Positions 57,526-64,000 of a DNA stretch of 64,000 nucleotides are shown one piece after another (position 1 is the stretch's first letter; every line of letters begins with the position of its first letter). Origin of the DNA: Tetrastigma voinierianum (Eukaryota > Streptophyta > Magnoliopsida > Vitales > Vitaceae); NCBI GenBank assembly GCA_016808115.1, contig JAEQBH010001850.1, positions 1,227,497 through 1,291,496 on the forward strand. Reading direction: 5' to 3'. A program made the position numbers and the translations under genes. Under the pieces are notes generated by a model, which saw only the letters and a list, made by a program, of their open reading frames with translations, did not search any database and was not told the DNA's origin.

Positions 57526-58260
57526 CAACGCTTACTAGCCTCCCGGGTTTTAAGTTTCACAGTATTATTTTAGAGATTGAGAATCTCAGATAAAAAAACA
57601 CCTTGAAGAAACGAAGCTGTAAGGTTTGAGTGTTTTCAAATTAACCTTACAGTTTCTTTTGTGATCAGGTGCTCCACATGCGGATACGTCACGTAGAGAA
57701 TAACTTAGAGATCACAATGGATCTAGAAGTTTCTGCACTACTATAGGTTAGTAATGGGTGATGAAAATATATCTATCATACATTGTATTTAACTGTGCGA
57801 TTCCTGGCTTCCGCTATATGATTCATGCAGTTAAATGGCTAAACAGACATTACCTTGGTTGTTAAGCCAACCATGTAAGCTTTGGAAGACGAAGGAGGTT
57901 AATGTCTTCTTCCATTTGTAAATACGTTTTGTTATGCAGTCCATTGGTTTGTGTTTATCAATAACGACAAAGTAACTGAGTTTGATTGAGGATGTTAATA
58001 GTATTCTTCCATTTGTGTTGTGTTCTCTCTGGAGATATTTACCGGCTAGTTTAAGTTGTCAATAGTTTGTGTTTATCAATAACAAAAAATTTAATTGAGT
58101 TTGAGGATGTTAAATTAATTGGCTTTAATTTTTCATAGTTTATTTTTGTTAATTAAATCTAGGAAAATGTTTTGTGTTAATTTAATTTGGTAAAGTGTTT
58201 TGTGTTAATTTAATCTAGTAAATTTATTGTTTATTAAATGTTTTATTTTAAATGGCAGTA

Positions 58261-60421
58261 TGGAAGGGCATGTAGATGTTTATTTACATCATAGTAGTAG
58301 ATGGATTATGGATCCTGTATTAAGTTATGTTGGAGGAGATGTACACATTGTTGAGAACTTTGATTCTGTCCATTATCAGTGTTAAAAATGTCTACAAATC
58401 ACTGTTGGGTTATAAGAATGTAGAGAATGTTTATGTCTTGGAACTTGGAATTGAGATGAATGAAGGTATTTTCTTGAATACGGATGGCTGATGGGATAAG
58501 AAATATGTTGAGTAAGAAAAATTCAGACACAAATGTGCTAGAATTTTTTGCAAACCATAAGATTGATGCTCCTGCATTTGCACATTTGACTATTAGTTAT
58601 GAGATAGATCCTCCCATAGCTTAATCAAGGTCAATTGAAAAACAATGCCCAGTTTCCTGATGTTAATAAAGTTGCAACGGATGATGAAGTTTTTTATCAT
58701 GCCTTTATGGAAGGAAGGCGGTGATAATGAGTTTAAGGATAGTGATCTTTGGTTGGAGTGAGAGTGCAGATAGTGAAGACTCCGAAGAAAGTAATGACTA
58801 TGACATTGATGCCACCCTTCTGATGTTTGATGATGAAGAGGTCCCTATTGAAAGAACACATCCAACTCGTTTCTATGTAGAAGACCAAATACCTTATTTT
58901 AGCTTGGGAATGACATTTCCAAATGCAGCTGAAGTTAGGAAATATATCACAAAGTATTGTATTACTTAGGGAGTGACATTGAAGTATGAGAAAAATGAAA
59001 TAAATAGAATAAGGGTAAAGTGTGAAGACCAATGCCCTTTTGTCTTATTGGTGTCAAAATATAATAATAACCTTGGACTAGTTATAAAAACTTTAGTTCC
59101 AAACCATAACTGTTATAGAATTTTCTCTAATCCTAAGGTTTCAGCTGCTTTCCTAGCCCAACATTACAAAACCCCAATTCTTGAAAATCATGACTACAAA
59201 ATTAAGGACATGAAAAATGATGCTGATGATGAATATTTAAGGGTAGATGTTGGTACTCAGTGTTAAACAAGCGAGGAGGTGGTATTGGATGCCTATTCTA
59301 AGGCTTTTACAACTAAATTTTCTGAGTTGGAAGCTTATGCTAATGATTTGTTGAGAAACAATCCAAGCTCTATAGTGAAGGTGGAGATATTTAGGGATGA
59401 TCTAAAGGAGGGGAGGAGAATCTTTAAGATAATCTTTGTTTTTTTTCATGCTTATAAAAAAAGACGGAAAGTAGGTTGTAGGCCTATTATAGGCCTGGAT
59501 GGATGTTTTTTGAAGACTAAGTTCAAGGGTGAACTTTTGGTTGCTTTAAGAAGAGATGGGAATGAACAACATTTTCCTACATCATGGGCTTGTGTGAAAA
59601 GTGAAACAAAATTGAACTGTTTTGGTTTCTAACATTGCTAAAAGGAGAGTTGAAATTAGGAGATGAGAGCCTATTTACTTTCATATTAGATATGCAAAAA
59701 GTATGAAACTACCCACCATTTTCATTTATTTATCTTGATGTATGAAGGATCTGAGTTATTTATATATTTTTTTGTTAAATTTATATGTTTTGTTGCATTT
59801 GTGTAGGGTTTAGTTAATGTTGTTATTGATGTATGCCCTGAGGTTGAGCACGGATGGTGTGCATGCCATATATTTGTAAATTAATCTAAGAGACATAAGG
59901 GAGGGGAGATGAGAGGCAATATTGGAAGGCAACTTGGTCTACCTTTGATGAAGAATTTATTGACAACATGAGGCAACTTGGAGAGGTGAGTTCAAATGCT
60001 GCAAAAGATTTGTTGAACTACCCACCACACACATGGGTAAGAGCCTACTTTAGTGGTAGATGTAAGTCATGGGTTGTGGATAATAATATGGTGGAAAGCT
60101 TCAATGCTTGGATCCTAGAGGCTAGATATAATTTAATTACGACAATGCTTGAGTTTATAAGGAAAAGCTTATGAATATGTGGGTTATGAAGGTCCATTAT
60201 ATGAAAAGTGGATCGATTCTTTTAGTCCTACATGTAATGAAATTTTTTAGATCAACAAAGGAATAGTAGTGGGTTATCAAGTGTTATTTAATGGAGATAC
60301 ATGTTTTGAGATTTAAGAGGGTGATGACACACACACAAAAACACACACACATACTAAAGATTTGGTTAAAAACTCATGTACGTGTAAGGCATGGGATATT
60401 TAAGGTATTTCATGCCAACAT
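58261..60421 (+). pseudogene. Mutator-like (MuDR) transposase, decayed
   Basis: Plus-strand reading begins MEGHVDVYLHHSSRWIMDP and VLSYVGGDVHIVENFD (58261), the N-terminal region of plant MULE transposases. FSLGMTFPNAAEVRKYI, VKCEDQCPFVLLVSK and LVPNHNC (58890-59110) form the MuDR DNA-binding domain. GCRPIIGLDGCFLKTKFKGE (59480) carries the first catalytic aspartate; FPTSWACVKSET and IDVCPEVEHGWC (59570-59860) lead to the second; WVVDNNMVESFNAWILEARY (60075) holds the glutamate region. A SWIM zinc finger, NSCTCKAWDI...GISCQH (60370-60420), closes the readable part. At least four stops or frameshifts. Element termini were not found. Sequence similarity ends exactly where TGTGACACCCCC begins at 60422. 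Confidence 0.9.
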
Positions 60422-61057
60422 TGTGACACCCCCAACCAGAACATAGTGTATCTTCCATCGATGTGGAGGGCCCACTCTGTTAGGTGAGGGTTGTCCCAAT
60501 TCTGAGAACTTCAAACCTGATTAACTTATATAATTCTGACAATAATTTTCTAATCCAGATTATAATTTTCTGAAAATCGCAAACTTATCAGACTTATAAA
60601 ATTTTAAGCTCATATTCTTACAAAATTTTGCAAAGCCCACTATAGGGTTTATGTAAAATTATTATTTACATGCCATACAAAATATGATATGTACAATATT
60701 TCTCCAATTCAAGATCTACCACGATAACTCCTACTAGTGTCTTGCGGGCGGATGTGAGATGTCTTTGCTTGATTCACTTTGAACTCCAAAACCTACAGAC
60801 AAAACACGTGTTAAAACATAGCTTAGTGGGGATCATATAACATGGATGACCAATATTGATAAATCATAAAACCTATCTTATAGATGGACACTATATTTCA
60901 CAATACATCATTCATTTGTCACTGCTAGCATAACAAATAGTACTCTTGATACAAGGCAAAGCTGTCAGTTCAATATATTAATCCCATTTTTTCAGCACTC
61001 TTGTTGTTCATTACTCCTGCTAACTATATCTTAGAAGCACTTGCATGCACTTGTTTA

Positions 61058-61060
<3 letters not shown>
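60422..61060 (+). mobile_element. Probable LTR start interrupting the MULE SWIM finger
   Basis: TGTGACACCCCCAACC is a typical plant gypsy LTR opening and begins right after the MULE CQH codons. No second LTR, LTR end or MULE continuation was found to the right, so the extent is unknown. No coding content is visible in this stretch. Confidence 0.45.

Positions 61061-61136
<76 letters not shown>
61061..61136. repeat. (AT)n microsatellite
   Basis: Uninterrupted 76-base AT run. The minus frame 61024-61218 with an (IY)n stretch is a translation of this repeat. Confidence 0.95.
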
Positions 61137-61138
<2 letters not shown>

Positions 61139-62480
61139 CCCCTCAACAGAGTCTTACGTCTACATCTGGGTAGGAAATGGGTGAAAAACATAACAATAAG
61201 TACCCATAGGTGCATCACTATATAGGACGGTGATAGCGGAAGCGAGTATGACCCAGAAGCAGAGGCTACGGAAAGGGTAAGTTAAGTATCGAAGTCCTAT
61301 AGGTGTATGTTGGATTTTTAAGCGTTTAGTAACGTTTTTATTGAATAAATTATAATAAATATGTTTTTGATTAATGCTTGTTTTTAATGTGAATAATAAA
61401 TTAGTAACGTTTTTTGGTGTTGAATAAATTATAATAATATGTTTTAAAATTATGTTTGAAAACGGGTTTGTATTCTCAGTGTCTGGAAGAAGCTTATTTA
61501 TTGGCTGCAGGGTGGCTTTTGAAAAGACACGTTGTACTGGGTAGTAAAGTGAAGGCTTTCTTGGGTTCGTTGGTATAGAATTTTGGGGTCTGATTTAGAA
61601 ATTCTCAGTTAAATTGGTTTGTATCAAGAGGCAGGCATCGATTGTTACAAGCACCATGTGTGGGCGAGTCGTTTTAAGAGCGTGTTTCATAGGAATACTA
61701 GATATCTTGTATTCATGTCGGTTTGTTGAGCGGGTTTGTTTTACTAATCTTAATTTCATTTATTTATTGTTTGTAATTTAAATTTGCTATCTTACATGAT
61801 TGTATTTCTTATATTATATAATTTATAATCCTCTATTTCTTGTATGTAGTGTTGACGATCTTAAAGCAGTCTGTTTTTGGCGGTGAAACAGTTGAAATGG
61901 AAAAGAGATTTTCTTGATTTGCTTTTGTTAAATTTATATATACATGTTTTATCAATCTTTGTTCTTGGAACAAGAATATCTGGATTAAATTTTTTCAGAA
62001 ACTTGGTTTATAAATTTGTTGAAAACTAGGTTTATTAAATTTTGAAACAATGGATCTACAGCCCGTATCGGGACGAAGAGATGAAGTAAGTCTGGCCAGA
62101 GTTCGGTGGCTGAATTAATGTTTTCCGTCGGCCGAGATTAGCTGGGGTGTATATGGGCACGAGGCGGTACACGAATTCGGAGTCGAGATTCGGCCGGGTC
62201 GGTGGACCGCAGCGGGTGCGTTGGGTTTGATGCGGCGTGTAGGGCTGGCGGGCGTGGTTGGGCTAACGGTTTGTTTATGTGGAGCGCGTGGCGCGACTTC
62301 TTGAGGTCTTGGCGGGGCGCTGCGGCCAGCGTGGCGTTGGCGTGGGCGATGATGTGGCATGCGTGCGTCATAAGGAAGAGGAAAAAAATTTTCTCTTTCT
62401 TGAAATATTCTTTATTTGCATTTTGAAAGCAATAAATTAATAGTTTCTTGTTTTGAAACGAGGAAAATAGCGATATTGAG
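61137..62480. other. Unassigned region upstream of copia gag
   Basis: Could hold the copia 5' LTR (a TGTTGG start near 61308) but no primer-binding site or matching 3' LTR lies in the window. A GC-rich island (62120-62370) yields overlapping frames on both strands without domains. Confidence 0.4.
61321..61448 (+). repeat. About 75-bp tandem duplication
   Basis: AGTAACGTTTTT...GAATAAATTATAATAA is present twice, starting at about 61328 and 61402. It may belong to the copia 5' LTR or leader. Confidence 0.6.
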
Positions 62481-62489
62481 GAGATCTTT

Positions 62490-64000
62490 AACCTGGGGCA
62501 CAAGTACCTATTCCAGTTTCTGCGGCACAAGTGCCAACGCTACTGTTTTGTGGCGGGTTCGGTGAACCAGTGGCCCAGGAGAAATTCAATGGTTTGAATT
62601 TCAAAGGTGGCAACCGAGAAGATGTTGTTTTATCGACCACCTTGAACCTTGCGAGGTTTTTAGCGAGATCCACCTCAGTGAATGAGGATGAGAGTTCTCT
62701 CATGGCGTTTGATGTTGTGGAAGGTTAGACTATACGTAATCGGAATTATGTGGCTGCATGACGGTCAGGCGTGCTTTGTCTGATGTTCTTGAAAGACAAC
62801 TAAATTTGTGGGAGTCCTTAGACAAAATATAAAATACGAGGATCTTGGTGATAAGAAATTTGTAGTGGGCGGTCTAGATTACAAAATGGTGGACTCGAAG
62901 GCGTGGTGGTCGAGTACAAGAATTTAGTTATTACCATGAGATTCATTCTGAGGATGATCTTGAGTGAAGCCTTTCAAGTTGTTGTTATTATTGAGAAGCA
63001 GCCTCCTAGGTGGAAGGACTTCAAGAACTACCTCAAGCATAAGCGAAAGAGCGAGCGTCGAAAGATTGATTACGGACTTGAATTGAAGAAGGCGATAAAT
63101 GTTCACGAGAAGAGGGGTTCATTTGGTCGGTAAAGACGATGTAGTGGAGCATGGTCGAGCTCCAAGTTCAAAAGAGAACAACAAAGGGTCAATCTGGGAC
63201 CAAAGGAGAATATCCAGAAGCGAGAAATTCAGGAAGTGCTTCAATTGTGGCGAATGGGTCCTGAAGCGGCGGATTATGACTATAGGAAAATGTAAGGCAA
63301 GGAGGCAAATGTGATGGAAAAAATCACCTGAGGTTGATGACATGAACCTCTGGGGCGGTAGTCTCTGGTGACACAGTTGGGTCGAGCCAAAGGGTGGTGG
63401 ATGAAATCTTTGGTGCAACCACGCCATGTAAATTCGGACATGAGACAGACACTCGCCGACTGATTGATAGCGGGAGAAGTTGTTCATGAGGAATTCTCTT
63501 CGTCAGGCATCAGAGGACAAGGAAGAGTGATCTTGAAGATGACCGGAAAGTCCCTAACTTATTGAACAATGTCTTTTGTGTGTGCACCGAGATCCGTAGG
63601 TGGTTTGGTTCACTATTGAACAAACATTTAGGATGGTGTTCGAATTAAATGAGGTTATCTTGTCTAAGTCGAGGGGATGTTTGTGGGAAGGGATATGTTT
63701 GTAATGGGTTGTTTTTAAACTTAATGTTGTAATTTGTAAAGCCCAAAACAATGAATAAAGCAAGTACTTCTTCTACGTGTTGTTGGAGTCTTCTAGTTTA
63801 TGGCATGGTAGACTTGGACATGTGTTAATTATGGTTCTCGAGGAATTAATTAACTTAAGTCATATTCCACATTTCAAATTGATAACAACAGCAAGTGTGA
63901 GACTTGTGTTGAAACAAAAATGACAAGGTCATCTTTTCATCCCGATTGAAAGAAACAAGACCCTTGAATATGATCCATAATAGTGACATATGTGATCTTA
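62490..64000 (+). pseudogene. Ty1/copia gag-protease-integrase, decayed, cut by window edge
   Basis: Plus-strand pieces in copia order. Gag: QEKFNGLNFKGG, TTLNLARFL and NEDES (62575-62700), then ILSEAFQVVVIIEKQPPRWK and DFKNYLKHKRK (62955-63055). Zinc knuckle start KCFNCGEW (63237). Protease with an IDSG start (about 63462). GAG-pre-integrase: WHGRLGHV (63802), LINLSHIPHFK and SKCETCVETKMTRSSF (63890-63945), the HHCC zinc site before the integrase core. It ends at SDICDL at the window edge. Several stops and frameshifts make it non-functional. RT and RNase H should lie to the right. Confidence 0.85.

Noticed and set aside
61024..61218. Minus-strand frame with an (IY)n run
   Set aside because: Direct translation of an AT microsatellite.
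62115..62530. Pro/Arg-rich frames on both strands in a GC-rich island
   Set aside because: Overlapping frames on both strands with no domain, explained by base composition upstream of copia gag.
1..64000. CRISPR array, rRNA, tRNA or bacterial-type defence system
   Set aside because: No regularly spaced identical short repeats with unique spacers, no cloverleaf or rRNA signatures. The sequence is eukaryotic repeat-rich DNA.

Overview
The window looks like nuclear DNA of a flowering plant. It is AT-rich, and almost every recognisable unit is a plant-type transposable element: hAT, CACTA and Mutator-like DNA elements, a Ty3/gypsy chromovirus, a Ty1/copia element, long solo LTRs and LTR promoters with plant TATA boxes. 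The only host-type gene I can support is a damaged, intron-containing thaumatin-like (PR-5 family) gene at about 54.1-56.1 kb. The species cannot be named from the sequence.

Layout. 1-9 kb: AT-rich DNA with a 1.1 kb Mutator-like non-autonomous element (10-bp target duplication), a small CACTA-like MITE, and the right end of a CACTA element that carries an 853-bp hAT element with a perfect 8-bp target duplication. 9-15 kb: a decayed hAT transposase on the minus strand, split by a 2.3 kb solo LTR and bordered by a short coding-poor LTR retroelement whose LTR plus primer-binding site is repeated. 15.4-45.8 kb: a nested retrotransposon complex. Its oldest layer (here called D) is a head-to-tail array with three LTRs and two internal regions that carry only gag and protease, plus the 3' end of a further internal region. 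A minus-strand chromovirus (E, 16570-29244, target duplication TGAGG) sits in D's first 3' untranslated region. A very-long-LTR family (about 4 kb) left three LTR copies: A inside E; B inside D's second gag, with target duplication GACCT; and C inside D's second 3' untranslated region. Each long LTR has expanded different internal tandem repeats. 45.8-53.8 kb: mostly featureless AT-rich DNA with one 151-bp hAT MITE. 54-56 kb: the thaumatin-like gene. 57.5-60.4 kb: a Mutator-like (MuDR) transposase pseudogene cut off inside its SWIM zinc finger by what looks like an LTR start. 62.5-64 kb: a decayed copia gag-protease-integrase region running off the right edge.

The main points of interest are the three-LTR gag-protease array, an inverted copy at 15.4-15.8 kb of the D/E insertion junction, a 198-bp tandem array inside LTR B, and the indel-dominated damage in the thaumatin-like gene and the D copies. 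That damage could be real decay or long-read assembly error. I see no tRNA, rRNA, CRISPR or bacterial-type system. All coding calls come from reading translations by eye, without database searches.
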